NCBI GenBank assembly: GCA_045660065.1
Contig: JAZRDC010000068.1
Location: forward strand, 11,351-75,350
Length of the DNA: 64,000 bases
DNA from: RGIG2094 sp045660065
GTDB lineage: Bacteria > Bacillota > Clostridia > RGIG6154
Direction of reading: 5' to 3'
Part shown: one piece after another, positions 1 to 8,368 of the stretch
How the letters are laid out: every line of letters starts with the position of its first letter
Position numbering within the stretch: position 1 is the first letter of the stretch
Program-made: the position numbers and the translations under genes
The notes under the pieces: model-generated
Database searches by the model: none
Told to the model about the DNA's origin: nothing
Seen by the model: only the letters and a program-made list of their open reading frames with translations

Positions 1-1
1 A

Positions 2-1393
2 TTTACTGCTGAAAATTCAATAGTTGTTGAAGGCAGAACTGAAGTTCCTCACATGAACACAAAAGATTTAAGCTGCAAGGCTGAAATCGAAGGTTTGGAA
101 TTGGGAACAGAATATGTTTACAGAGTAGGCAGTGCTTATTCATTTGACAAAAATGTTTACTCATTCAAAACACACGAAGTTGAAGACAAACAGGTGTTTG
201 CAATTGTTTCTGATATTCATAACAATATGAGAAGCAATGCATCACTTGAAGATTCAGCGGCTGTAGAGGTAATTAAACGTAACAGCAACGCTTTCAACAG
301 CCTTATGAAAATATATCCTGAAACACAGTTTATCATTTCAGCAGGCGACAATATATCAATCGGCGGTAACGGATACGAAGTAGACGATACAAACAAAGAA
401 AGTTATCGTGTAATTCAGGAACTTGAAATGGATCAGCTTTTTGCACCAAGTATCTTCAGAAACGTTCCATTTATTTCAGCTACAGGTAACCACGAAACAA
501 TGAAAATCGGTGAACCACATGGCGGTGTTACAAAATACCACTACAACGTGCCTAACGAAATGTATAATGAAAAGGGTGTAATTGGTTCATATCTCAACAC
601 AAATCAGATTGGTAACTGGTGGTTCAGAAACGGCGATGTTCTTGTAATTAGTATTATGTTGCACAAAACCATAAAAACCGGTAATTATGTCAATGTTACA
701 GCTGCAGCAAATAAAGAATATATCGAAGCAGCTTTGGAAGCAAATCCTGATGCAAAGTGGAAGATTGTAATCAATCACGTTCCTGCATACGGTTCTGTTG
801 TTCACACAGGTGAAGAACACGACCAGAGAGACTTATTTGCAGAGCTTGGTCTTGACGAACTTGGTATTGACGCAGTTATTTCAGGTCATCAGCATGCATA
901 CTCACGTTCAAAACAGCTTCTTACAAATAAGTACGAAGATACTGAAACATTTACATTTACAAGCAAAAACAACAAACAGTTTACAATGATGAAACCTAAA
1001 GTTGTAGAAGGTGCAATCATTGACGGTGTTGATGCAAAGGGAAATCAGTTAGATACTGCAATTGATCCAAAAGGTACAGTTCATATTGATGTTCCATCAT
1101 TCGGTGCCAGCTCACACGACACCATGGTTGCTGATTTTAAAGACTTTATTGAAGCACATGGTATATCAGTTAAAGATAAAGCGAAATGGCCTGATCAGAC
1201 AATTATCCCTGCTGATGAAATGGAAGACGCACTCCCTGTTGCACCGCCATCAATACTTTTCGTAACAGTTGAAAAGAACACAGATGGTACAGAACAGATT
1301 AAATTTGAGTATGTTAAGACTTATGCAAACAAGGCAACAGAATCAGATAAATTCGACGTGTTAGATACATACATCATCAAAAAAACAAAATAA
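2..1393 (+). CDS. Metallophosphoesterase, purple acid phosphatase-like (5' end outside window)
   Basis: The reading frame is open from base 2, so the start lies left of the window. The first visible residues resemble the C-terminal strands of the fibronectin-like domain that precedes the catalytic domain in purple acid phosphatases. The calcineurin-like metal-binding motifs then follow in order: SDIH (near base 212), SAGDN (near 343), GNHE (near 490), INHVP (near 773) and SGHQH (near 883). The family hydrolyses phosphate mono- or diesters with a two-metal centre. The layout suggests an exported enzyme, but the signal peptide is not visible. Substrate cannot be judged. Catalytic residues look complete. 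Confidence 0.85.
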   Translation, partial: FTAENSIVVEGRTEVPHMNTKDLSCKAEIEGLELGTEYVYRVGSAYSFDKNVYSFKTHEVEDKQVFAIVSDIHNNMRSNASLEDSAAVEVIKRNSNAFNSLMKIYPETQFIISAGDNISIGGNGYEVDDTNKESYRVIQELEMDQLFAPSIFRNVPFISATGNHETMKIGEPHGGVTKYHYNVPNEMYNEKGVIGSYLNTNQIGNWWFRNGDVLVISIMLHKTIKTGNYVNVTAAANKEYIEAALEANPDAKWKIVINHVPAYGSVVHTGEEHDQRDLFAELGLDELGIDAVISGHQHAYSRSKQLLTNKYEDTETFTFTSKNNKQFTMMKPKVVEGAIIDGVDAKGNQLDTAIDPKGTVHIDVPSFGASSHDTMVADFKDFIEAHGISVKDKAKWPDQTIIPADEMEDALPVAPPSILFVTVEKNTDGTEQIKFEYVKTYANKATESDKFDVLDTYIIKKTK

Positions 1394-1397
1394 TATT

Positions 1398-1433
1398 AAA
1401 TCCTCATCGTTTTTTAAATGATGGGGATTTTTA
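1398..1433 (+). terminator. Rho-independent terminator after the phosphoesterase
   Basis: AATCCTCATC (1399-1408) pairs with GATGGGGATT (1420-1429) with one G-T wobble, and a short T-run follows. Confidence 0.7.
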
Positions 1434-1515
1434 TATAATTCAGTTTGAGTGACTTTGAAAATTAATTATGATATACTTAGCGCGATGGGTAGGGGATAAT
1501 TCTGAAATGCAGAAA

Positions 1516-1551
1516 AAACAAACAACGCTTTTTAAGGCGTTGTTTGTTTTA
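1516..1551. terminator. Bidirectional terminator between convergent genes
   Basis: A 13-bp stem (1516-1528 with 1537-1549) is flanked by As on the left and Ts on the right, so it can stop transcripts from both sides, including the leftward AraC gene. The 80 bases to its left hold a weak promoter-like TATACT at 1472, so a short RNA ending here is possible but unproven. Confidence 0.7.
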
Positions 1552-1600
1552 TTTACAGAAGATTAACTTTTTTGTAATTCGCCTTGACATATGGATGCTG

Positions 1601-2554
1601 TCAGTTTTCTTTTATATGTTTTCCCGGAGTGGTATTTTCAAGTTCTTTAAAGGTGCGGCAAAATGACTGCACCGAAGAAAATCCGCATTTTGCTGCAACA
1701 GATGCAACGGAATTATCTATATACAAGAGTTCTTTTGCACGTGATATGCGAAGCAAACGGATATATTCTGAAAGCGTCGTATGTGCTTGAGATTTAAAAA
1801 GTTTTGAAAGATAGTCGGTGCTTAAGCCTAAATAGTTAGCGGTGCTTTTTGCGCAAAGTGATGAATCACTGAAGTGTGCTTCGATATATTGCATAGCGCG
1901 GAAAACATAGTCGGTTTTGTGATGCAGGGTGCTTTCTTCGGCGATTTCATTTTCATCTAAAAACAAGGCAATAAGTTCAAGCATTTTTTGTTTTAAAAGC
2001 AGGTGGTGAGAGTCATCGCCTGCCTTTTTTGTTTCATTTATACATTTGCAGATTTCTGTGATGCGGGCAAGATGCTTTGTCGCAATTTTATAGCAACACT
2101 TGTCTGCAAAATACATTTCATTGGAAGAAAGCGGTCTGTTTTTATCTTTGTGGGATACAGGGGTTTCTGTTTCAAACAAATCAAAATAGATGTAGATAAG
2201 TTCTAATGGTTCGTCTGAATGGTTTTCAATTATCTGATGCATATATGGAGGTATGATTTCCATTGTTCCGGGGGTAAGAGTTCGCCTGCATCCGTTTACT
2301 TCGTGTATGCCGGAACCGTTAAGTACATGAATAAATATATTGCAACTTTCAGAGGAAACTGCGTAGGGAAGATGTCGGATGTGGCGTATAGTTTTACCAC
2401 TATGCAAAACAACGGGGGAGATTTGCGTGATTTTTTTTATGTTTATCAGTCCTTTTTTGTAATATATAATAATAGTAATATAATTTTTGACGTTTGTAAA
2501 GCGCTTTTTTAAGAAAAATATCGTGTTTTGATAATAAAATACGATATTTGGCAA
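1601..2554 (-). CDS. AraC-family transcriptional regulator with N-terminal cupin domain
   Basis: The C-terminal 100 residues carry the two helix-turn-helix motifs of the AraC/XylS family (LCAKSTANYLGLSTDYLSKL, then VAAKCGFSSVQSFCRTFKE). The N-terminal half has a cupin-like sugar-sensing domain (GSGIHEVNG, TPGTMEIIPP, MHQII). The gene is divergent from the GH127 gene at 2616 and probably controls it. The start is doubtful: the first ATG at 2554 gives about 35 AT-rich residues that do not look like protein, while an AAAAAAGGA sequence lies near 2436-2450 just before the conserved part with no ATG/GTG/TTG in place. Real translation may begin at a rare codon near 2440. Confidence 0.85.
   Translation of the reverse strand: MPNIVFYYQNTIFFLKKRFTNVKNYITIIIYYKKGLINIKKITQISPVVLHSGKTIRHIRHLPYAVSSESCNIFIHVLNGSGIHEVNGCRRTLTPGTMEIIPPYMHQIIENHSDEPLELIYIYFDLFETETPVSHKDKNRPLSSNEMYFADKCCYKIATKHLARITEICKCINETKKAGDDSHHLLLKQKMLELIALFLDENEIAEESTLHHKTDYVFRAMQYIEAHFSDSSLCAKSTANYLGLSTDYLSKLFKSQAHTTLSEYIRLLRISRAKELLYIDNSVASVAAKCGFSSVQSFCRTFKELENTTPGKHIKEN
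2498..2549. promoter_or_regulatory. Candidate operators in the araC/GH127 divergent region
   Basis: The region holds a 10-base palindrome AAAGCGCTTT (2498-2507) and a separate inverted repeat AAATATCGT (2516-2524) / ACGATATTT (2541-2549). Both sit just upstream of the GH127 promoter. AAAGCGCTTT resembles LacI-family half sites. Which protein binds is inference. Confidence 0.4.
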
Positions 2555-2583
2555 TTGACAATTATCAAATTACGAATTAAACT
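2555..2583 (+). promoter_or_regulatory. Promoter of the GH127 gene
   Basis: TTGACA (2555-2560), 17-base spacer, TAAACT (2578-2583). The start codon is 33 bases downstream. Confidence 0.6.
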
Positions 2584-2615
2584 GAAATAAAGTATGTTAA
2601 TAGGGAGAGATAACC

Positions 2616-4544
2616 GTGAAAGAATATAAAGTAAAAGACTTATTCGCTGAAGCACGAATGGAAGATGTATGCATAAATGGTAAAATCGGTGCTTTGATGG
2701 ACACATTCTTCAGGGAAAGAGTGTTGTCTGATTTTGCTAAAAATGTTATATATAAAGAAACTGAAGATGCTTTCCGCAATCAGATTGATGATGAAGCAGG
2801 AATTTATGGCATCTGGCAGGGCGAATACTGGGGTAAATGGGTTATAAGTGCGGCAAGAGTTGCAAGGTATTACGGGAACGAAGAACTCAAAGCCTTTTTG
2901 AAAAAGGCGGCATATAATCTTATGGAGTTCCAACGCGAAGACGGATATCTTGGTACATATAAAGACTCTGCTTTTGTGTATCCTGCTGACCCTGAAGTTA
3001 CCAAAGCCACTTTAGGTTGGGAGTGCAACTGGAACTGGAACATCTGGTGCAGAAAATACACTCTTTGGGGAATGGTTGAACTTTATCAGCTTCTTGGCGA
3101 CAAAAAAATCCTTGAATGTGCTGTCCGCCATGCAAGTCAGTTGGTTGATGAAGTTAAAGAGAAAAATATTATAGTTGCAAAAACAGGAACTTTTTCAGGT
3201 GTTGCAAGTTGTTCTATTATGAAACCGATTCTTATTTTGTATCGCATTACAGAAGATAAAAAATATCTTGATTTCTGCCTTGAAATTGCAGATTATTGGG
3301 AAAAAGAAAAACCGGGACTTATTGTTAACTCTTTAGCGGACAAAGACACCTGGGATTGGTATGATGATTTTAAATCATGGTCAAAGACCTATGAATCTCT
3401 TTCTTGTTTTGACGGATTGTTGGAACTTTATCGTGTAACAGGTGAGAAAAAATATCTTGATGCTACCGAAAAATTTTATGAAATCTTAGAAAGATGCGAA
3501 AAAAATCTTTTGTTCAGCGTTGGATATAACGATAACTACAGTAATGCTATAGCAGAAATTAATGCTCTTACAGAACCTTGCGATGCAATTCATTATATCC
3601 GTGTTTGTCACGAGTTATTTAAACTCACAGGCAAGGTGAAATATCTTGACAGCTTAGAACTTTGCTATTTTAATCCTATGCTTGCAAGTCCCTGTAAAGA
3701 CGGCAAGTGGGGAGCAAGAGTTGTCAGAGGCGCAAGTATGCAGGGGTATGCACACTATCAGGCGAAAATGGAGCATAGCCATTGTTGCGTAAATAATATT
3801 CCAAGAGGTCTTTTGAACATAACAGAATGCTCTGTTATGACAAAGGGAAGTCAGTTGTTTGTGAATATGTACCATAACTATGATGCGTCTGTTGAAATTG
3901 ACGGAAAGGCAGTAAAAGTAACTGTTAAAGGCGATTATGTTGCAGACAGCAGTGCGAAAATATATATCGATTCTTTGGTTGATGTTGTTTTGCGTATTCC
4001 TTTCTGGACAAAAACAGGAAAAGTTGTTGTAAACGGAAAAGAATTTATTGCAGAAGCAGGATTCTTTGCAATCAAAGCCACAGACATTCCTGAAATCGGC
4101 AAAAATACTATTGAAATTGAAATCGAATTTGACAACAGTGTTCAGATTTATCAGTTCAAAAAGCCTGTACCTCAGCATAAAGAGGGGGAATGGTGGTATC
4201 ACAGCTGGTGCTGTTACAGAAACGGCGAGGAATGGAATTTTGACAAACACTTCGGCAGAAGCTTTTTAAACAGTCCTCGATGCACCTTAAGAAAAGGTGT
4301 TGTGCTTTTAAGCAGAAGTAAACTTATCGGCAACACCTCAGAAGAAATGTTTGACGGCATAAATCTTATCGATGACCAGTATACATGCACACTTCAAAAG
4401 TGCGAAACAGATGCAGATGTTCAGGGGATGTGGCTTGCAACCTTTACAAAAGGTGATAAGAGCTTTACAACAAAAGTTTGCGATTTCCCATTTGCGGCAA
4501 ACTTCGAACAGGCAGATCACGAATATTTCTCAATGTATTTTTAA
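2616..4544 (+). CDS. Glycoside hydrolase family 127-like (beta-L-arabinofuranosidase, DUF1680)
   Basis: 642 residues, GTG start after GGGAGAG. The N-terminal (alpha/alpha) barrel repeats (WQGEYWGKW, LQREDGYLGT-like YLGTYK, GLLELYRVTG) and the twin cysteine CC at residues 390-391 in HSHCCVNNIPRG match GH127, where the second Cys of this region is a nucleophile held at a zinc site. No signal peptide is visible, so it probably acts in the cytoplasm on imported arabino-oligosaccharides. The divergent AraC regulator supports a sugar-induced role. Related families (GH142, GH146) cannot be excluded. Confidence 0.85.
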   Translation: MKEYKVKDLFAEARMEDVCINGKIGALMDTFFRERVLSDFAKNVIYKETEDAFRNQIDDEAGIYGIWQGEYWGKWVISAARVARYYGNEELKAFLKKAAYNLMEFQREDGYLGTYKDSAFVYPADPEVTKATLGWECNWNWNIWCRKYTLWGMVELYQLLGDKKILECAVRHASQLVDEVKEKNIIVAKTGTFSGVASCSIMKPILILYRITEDKKYLDFCLEIADYWEKEKPGLIVNSLADKDTWDWYDDFKSWSKTYESLSCFDGLLELYRVTGEKKYLDATEKFYEILERCEKNLLFSVGYNDNYSNAIAEINALTEPCDAIHYIRVCHELFKLTGKVKYLDSLELCYFNPMLASPCKDGKWGARVVRGASMQGYAHYQAKMEHSHCCVNNIPRGLLNITECSVMTKGSQLFVNMYHNYDASVEIDGKAVKVTVKGDYVADSSAKIYIDSLVDVVLRIPFWTKTGKVVVNGKEFIAEAGFFAIKATDIPEIGKNTIEIEIEFDNSVQIYQFKKPVPQHKEGEWWYHSWCCYRNGEEWNFDKHFGRSFLNSPRCTLRKGVVLLSRSKLIGNTSEEMFDGINLIDDQYTCTLQKCETDADVQGMWLATFTKGDKSFTTKVCDFPFAANFEQADHEYFSMYF

Positions 4545-4554
4545 TAAAAAAGGA

Positions 4555-4582
4555 GAAAACTCAACGGAGTTTTCTTCTTTTT
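4555..4582 (+). terminator. Rho-independent terminator after GH127 gene
   Basis: GAAAACTC (4555-4562), loop AACG, GAGTTTTC (4567-4574), then a T-rich tract. Confidence 0.85.
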
Positions 4583-4585
4583 TTA

Positions 4586-4614
4586 TTGAAATTGAAGAAA
4601 AAATGTGGTATAAT
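4586..4614 (+). promoter_or_regulatory. Promoter of the esterase gene
   Basis: TTGAAA (4586-4591), 17-base spacer, TATAAT (4609-4614) preceded by TGTGG. Confidence 0.75.
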
Positions 4615-4666
4615 TGGCAAATAGACGATTTGGTGGATTTACACTTTTTCATATGGATATGAGGAG

Positions 4667-5362
4667 ATGAAACGAAAAATGGAAGAAAAAATTTTTGAGG
4701 GACTTAATTATCTGATATCTTATCCGAAGGGATTTCAGGAAGATAGAAAATATCCTTTAGTTATATTTTTGCACGGTGCAGGAACTCGTGGAGAAACAAC
4801 AGAACTCTTAAGAAACAACAAGTGTGTTCAAAACCTTATAAAACGTCAGGATGAAAGAGGTTATATCCTTGTTGCCCCGCTTTGTAAAAGAGGGGACTGG
4901 TTCGAATGGATGTCCATTTTGGTTCATTTGGTAGAAACTTACCGTGAAATTTCGTATATTGACAAAACCCGTATTCATCTGACCGGTAACAGTATGGGTG
5001 GTTACGGCACTTGGGCGCTTGCTATATTGCATCCTGATTGGTTTGCCTCGGCAATGCCAATTTGTGGTGGAGGTATCGGCGCATTTGCAATGAACTTGGT
5101 GAATCTTCCTATCCGTACCTTTCACGGCCTTCGGGATAAAACGGTAGATCCTATCGAAAGTCTGCAGATGGTAAAAGCCGTGAATATGAATGGCGGTTAT
5201 GCCGAGCTGATTCTATTTCCGGAACATGCTCATAATTGCTGGGATGAGGTTTACTCGGACGAAAAAAACTACGATTGGCTACTTTCTTTCAGTAATTCTC
5301 AGGATAATCCAGTATCAGAAGATGTTTCTACAACTTATTATGGTAATAATAGCAATTTTTAG
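4667..5362 (+). CDS. Alpha/beta hydrolase (esterase / phospholipase-carboxylesterase type)
   Basis: 231 residues. The fold is shown by the oxyanion motif HGAGTRGE (from residue 36), nucleophile elbow GNSMGG (Ser109), acid HGLRDKT (Asp157) and base HAHNCWDE (His189). This arrangement is typical of dienelactone hydrolase-like or PHB-depolymerase-like esterases, including those that remove acyl groups from plant polysaccharides. No signal peptide. The GAGGAG ribosome site abuts the first ATG, so translation may begin at the second ATG (4679), giving 227 residues. Its place beside GH127 hints at polysaccharide degradation, which is inference. The last 20 residues are low-complexity. Confidence 0.75.
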   Translation: MKRKMEEKIFEGLNYLISYPKGFQEDRKYPLVIFLHGAGTRGETTELLRNNKCVQNLIKRQDERGYILVAPLCKRGDWFEWMSILVHLVETYREISYIDKTRIHLTGNSMGGYGTWALAILHPDWFASAMPICGGGIGAFAMNLVNLPIRTFHGLRDKTVDPIESLQMVKAVNMNGGYAELILFPEHAHNCWDEVYSDEKNYDWLLSFSNSQDNPVSEDVSTTYYGNNSNF

Positions 5363-5502
5363 GCATAATTGCCGGATCTGGCCGACTACTAAAAATATTG
5401 GTGTCTGGAGTGTACACGATTCCATAATACTTTTTTAACAACAAACAGAACAGATATAAATGGTGTTTTGCAGATGCAGACACTAAAAAGCGAGAGATTT
5501 AT

Positions 5503-6357
5503 ATGTATAAAATTATTGACAAAAAAATATTGAATCCTACGGTAATTCAGCTTATGATTGAAGCACCTTTGGTTGCAAACAAAGCAAAACCAGGGCAGTT
5601 TATTATCCTTCGCGTGGACGAAGAGGGAGAAAGAATTCCTCTTACAGTTGCAGGTGTTAATAAGGAAAATGGGACTGTTAAAATCATTTTTCAGGTGGTA
5701 GGCGGAACAACCAAAAGACTTTCATACAAGGAAGCAGGGGAGTATATTCAGGATTTCGTTGGCCCTTTGGGTGAAGCAACACATCTTGATGGACTTAAAA
5801 AAGTCTGTATCGTAGGCGGTGGCGTTGGTTGCGCTATTGCTATGCCTGTTGCACAGGAATTGCACAGACTTGGTGCTGAAGTTACAAGCATTATCGGTTT
5901 CAGAAACAAAGACCTTTTGATATTGGAAGATGAGTTTAAGGCTTGTTCTGACAGATTACATATTATGACAGATGACGGCTCATACGGAAGAGAAGGAAAT
6001 GTTACAATTCCTTTGAAAGAAATGTTAGATGAGGGCGAAAAGTTTGATATGATTATCACAATCGGGCCTTTGATTATGATGAAGTTTGTAGTTGAAACTG
6101 CAAGACCATTCGGCATACCTGTTACTGCGTCTATGAATCCTATTATGATAGACGGAACAGGAATGTGTGGCGGTTGCAGATTGACGCTTAACGTTGACGG
6201 CAAAAAGGTAACGAAGTTTGCCTGCGTTGACGGTCCTGATTTTAACGGATACGAGATTGATTTCGATGAGGCAATGTCAAGGGGAAGAATGTATTCTGAC
6301 TTTGAACGTCACGCCTTTGAAGAAAGTTGCAATCTCTTTAATAAGGAGGTGCTTTGA
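5503..6357 (+). CDS. nfnA: NADH-dependent ferredoxin:NADP+ oxidoreductase subunit A homologue, copy 1
   Basis: 284 residues of the ferredoxin-NADP reductase-like family (annotated as sulfide/dihydroorotate dehydrogenase-like FAD/NAD-binding protein). FAD-binding RIPLTVAG and the NAD-binding loop VGGGVGCAIA (from residue 104) precede the [2Fe-2S] segment with Cys222, Cys225 and Cys241; Asp217 is a likely fourth ligand as in characterised NfnA. With the following gltA-like subunit it forms the electron-bifurcating transhydrogenase linking NADH, reduced ferredoxin and NADPH in the cytoplasm. The ribosome site is weak (GCGAGAG). A second, diverged copy is at 18734. Confidence 0.85.
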   Translation: MYKIIDKKILNPTVIQLMIEAPLVANKAKPGQFIILRVDEEGERIPLTVAGVNKENGTVKIIFQVVGGTTKRLSYKEAGEYIQDFVGPLGEATHLDGLKKVCIVGGGVGCAIAMPVAQELHRLGAEVTSIIGFRNKDLLILEDEFKACSDRLHIMTDDGSYGREGNVTIPLKEMLDEGEKFDMIITIGPLIMMKFVVETARPFGIPVTASMNPIMIDGTGMCGGCRLTLNVDGKKVTKFACVDGPDFNGYEIDFDEAMSRGRMYSDFERHAFEESCNLFNKEVL

Positions 6358-6359
6358 TA

Positions 6360-7766
6360 ATGGCAAATATGGCACCAAAAAGAAACGAAATGCCAACACA
6401 GGATGCATTGGTCAGAGCACATAACTTTGATGAAGTTGCTCTTGGCTATTCAGAAGAAACTGCCATTGACGAGGCAATGAGATGTCTTAATTGCAAAAAT
6501 ATGCCTTGTGTTGACGGTTGCCCCGTAAAAATAAATATTCCTTCTTTTATTGCTAAAATTAAAGAAGGAGAGTTTGAAGAAGCATATCAGATTATAACAA
6601 AATCATCTTCACTTCCTGCAGTTTGCGGAAGAGTTTGCCCACAGGAAACACAGTGCGAATCAAAATGCGTTCGCGGTATTAAAGGCGAGTCTGTGGGAAT
6701 CGGAAGATTAGAGCGTTTTGTGGCAGACTGGCACAATACATTTTGTGATAGCGAAGTTGTGCGTCCTGAATCAAACGGACACAAGGTTGCGGTTGTAGGG
6801 TCAGGCCCGTCAGGTCTTACCTGCGCAGGGGATCTTGCAAAAAAAGGCTATGAAGTTACAGTTTATGAGGCACTTCACGCCGCAGGCGGCGTGCTTGTGT
6901 ATGGTATACCTGAATTCAGACTGCCAAAGAAAATTGTTGCAAAAGAAGTAAACACTTTAGAAAAATTAGGTGTAAAAATAGAAACAAACGTTGTAATTGG
7001 CAAAACTCTTACTATCGACGAGCTTTTTGATATGGGCTTTGAAGCGGTGTTTGTAGGATCAGGTGCAGGTCTGCCTAACTTTATGGGAATACCGGGCGAG
7101 TCATTAAAAGGCGTGTATTCTGCAAATGAGTTTTTAACAAGAAGCAACCTTATGAAAGCATATCTTTCAAATTCACAGACACCTGTTATGAAAGGCGGAA
7201 AAGTTGCAGTAGTAGGTGGCGGAAACGTTGCTATGGATGCGGCAAGAACTGCTTTAAGACTTGGTGCGGAAAAGGTTTATATTGTGTACCGCCGTTCAAT
7301 GGACGAGCTTCCTGCAAGACGTGAGGAAGTAGAACATGCAGAGGAAGAAGGAATTGAATTCAGACTTCTTTGCAATCCTTTGGAAATCATCGGCTACAAC
7401 AATCCCGACGATCCAAGAGATGCCCAAAACGGTTTTGTTACAGGCATGACTTGCATAAAAATGGAACTTGGCGAGCCTGATGAAAAAGGCAGAAGACGTC
7501 CTGTGGAAATCCCGGGCAGTGAATTTACCATTAATGTTGACACTGTTATTATGTCAATCGGTACATCACCAAATCCTTTGATAAAATCTACAACAGAAGG
7601 CCTGGAAGTAAATTCAAGAGGCGGAATTGTTGTAAACGAAGAGGGTCTTACATCAAGAAGCGGAATTTATGCAGGCGGCGATGCGGTAACAGGTGCGGCA
7701 ACAGTAATTTCTGCAATGGGAGCAGGAAAAACTGCAGCTAAAGCCATTGACGAATATCTCAAATAA
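6360..7766 (+). CDS. gltA: NfnB / glutamate synthase small-subunit-like oxidoreductase, copy 1
   Basis: 468 residues from ATG 6360, which is ten bases after AGGAGG; a TTG at 6354 is less likely. The N-terminal domain has the two [4Fe-4S] Cys sets (CLNCKNMPC, CGRVCPQETQCESKC). FAD-binding GSGPSGLTCAGDLAKKG and NADPH-binding VGGGNVAMDAA follow. No glutamate synthase large subunit is near, and the partner directly upstream is nfnA, so this is most likely the NfnB subunit of the bifurcating transhydrogenase rather than true glutamate synthase. Confidence 0.88.
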   Translation: MANMAPKRNEMPTQDALVRAHNFDEVALGYSEETAIDEAMRCLNCKNMPCVDGCPVKINIPSFIAKIKEGEFEEAYQIITKSSSLPAVCGRVCPQETQCESKCVRGIKGESVGIGRLERFVADWHNTFCDSEVVRPESNGHKVAVVGSGPSGLTCAGDLAKKGYEVTVYEALHAAGGVLVYGIPEFRLPKKIVAKEVNTLEKLGVKIETNVVIGKTLTIDELFDMGFEAVFVGSGAGLPNFMGIPGESLKGVYSANEFLTRSNLMKAYLSNSQTPVMKGGKVAVVGGGNVAMDAARTALRLGAEKVYIVYRRSMDELPARREEVEHAEEEGIEFRLLCNPLEIIGYNNPDDPRDAQNGFVTGMTCIKMELGEPDEKGRRRPVEIPGSEFTINVDTVIMSIGTSPNPLIKSTTEGLEVNSRGGIVVNEEGLTSRSGIYAGGDAVTGAATVISAMGAGKTAAKAIDEYLK

Positions 7767-7791
7767 AGAAAAAAGTTGCAAGGAGATTAGT

Positions 7792-7998
7792 ATGACACAG
7801 GAACTTTTAGAAAGAATAAATTTTCTGGCAAAAAAATCAAAAGCCGAAGGCCTTTCAGAAGAAGAAAAAGCAGAACAGCAGGTTCTTCGTGCTCAGTATA
7901 TAAAAGAGTTTCGTCAGGGTGTGTCAAACACTCTTGACAACACTTATATAATGGACGAACAAGGCAACAAAAGAAAACTCGAAAGAAGGGGAATGTAA
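7792..7998 (+). CDS. DUF896 / UPF0291 family protein (YnzC-like)
   Basis: 68 residues from ATG 7792 behind AAGGAG. It matches the small helical YnzC family (ERINFLAKKSKAEGLSEEEK, LRAQYIKEFRQG, ending in DEQGNKRKLER). The family is cytoplasmic; its function is not well established and it is SOS-linked in Bacillus. It lies 25 bases after gltA, so it is probably in the same transcript. Its stop codon lies inside a 17-base sequence repeated at 8244-8260 beyond the adjacent structured element. Confidence 0.85.
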   Translation: MTQELLERINFLAKKSKAEGLSEEEKAEQQVLRAQYIKEFRQGVSNTLDNTYIMDEQGNKRKLERRGM

Positions 7999-8260
7999 AA
8001 AAAGCCCAGAACAAAAAAATGGCTTGATATCAATTTGCAAAGTAACAATAAAACTTGGAATTTTATACAGTAAGTAGAAAATCCTGATAAAATCAGGATT
8101 TTCTTTTTAATAAAAGCCATTTTTGTTACGAAAAAACTTCGCCTCTCGACGTACCTTTGTACGCCTTCGGGTACCCAAACACCAAAGGGAGCCTTTGGCG
8201 TTTGCTCAGTTTTTTCGTTCTGAACATTTTTTCCTATCCCCCGAAGAAGGGGAATGTAAA
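7983..8260. repeat. 17-base perfect direct repeat bracketing element copy 1
   Basis: AAGAAGGGGAATGTAAA occurs at 7983-7999 (end of the DUF896 gene) and at 8244-8260 (left arm of that gene's terminator hairpin). The arrangement looks like insertion of the element into the terminator with duplication of one arm. Confidence 0.65.
8000..8242 (+). ncRNA. Structured intergenic element, copy 1 (candidate RNA or mobile repeat)
   Basis: This stretch has no credible gene. It shares about 120 bases of close identity at its 3' half with 29965-30098. Predicted stems: 8011-8025 with 8114-8126; an A/T-rich hairpin with AAATCCTGAT / ATCAGGATTT near 8083-8102; 8128-8138 with 8208-8218; CGTAC hairpin 8150-8163; and 8176-8188 with 8192-8204. 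Each long stem has compensatory differences in copy 2, which supports a folded RNA. The 3' end reads TTTTTTCCTATCCCC. The class is not recognised; strand is taken from the flanking genes and could be wrong. Confidence 0.6.
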
Positions 8261-8290
8261 TTAATTTACATTCCCTTTCTTTTTTTATGT
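8249..8290 (+). terminator. Rho-independent terminator (original DUF896 terminator)
   Basis: GGGAATGTAAAT (8250-8261) pairs perfectly with ATTTACATTCCC (8264-8275), followed by a T-rich run. Confidence 0.8.
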
Positions 8291-8311
8291 CAAAGCCCTC
8301 AAATATAATAA

Positions 8312-8340
8312 TTGCATTTTATGTCGTTTTATGGTATAAT
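8312..8340 (+). promoter_or_regulatory. Promoter of the E2-like / acyl-CoA synthetase pair
   Basis: TTGCAT (8312-8317), 17-base spacer, TATAAT (8335-8340). Confidence 0.75.
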
Positions 8341-8368
8341 CTAATGTGAATAAGTAGGGAGTGATTAT

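Noticed and set aside
3654..4250. 198-codon open frame on the minus strand
   Set aside because: It lies wholly within the GH127 gene, has no ribosome site, and its translation is low-complexity Phe/Asn/Ser-rich, the pattern of an antisense shadow.
8123..8308. 61-codon frame in the 8-kb intergenic gap
   Set aside because: It spans the structured element and the terminator, has no ribosome site, and copy 2 of the element has no matching frame.
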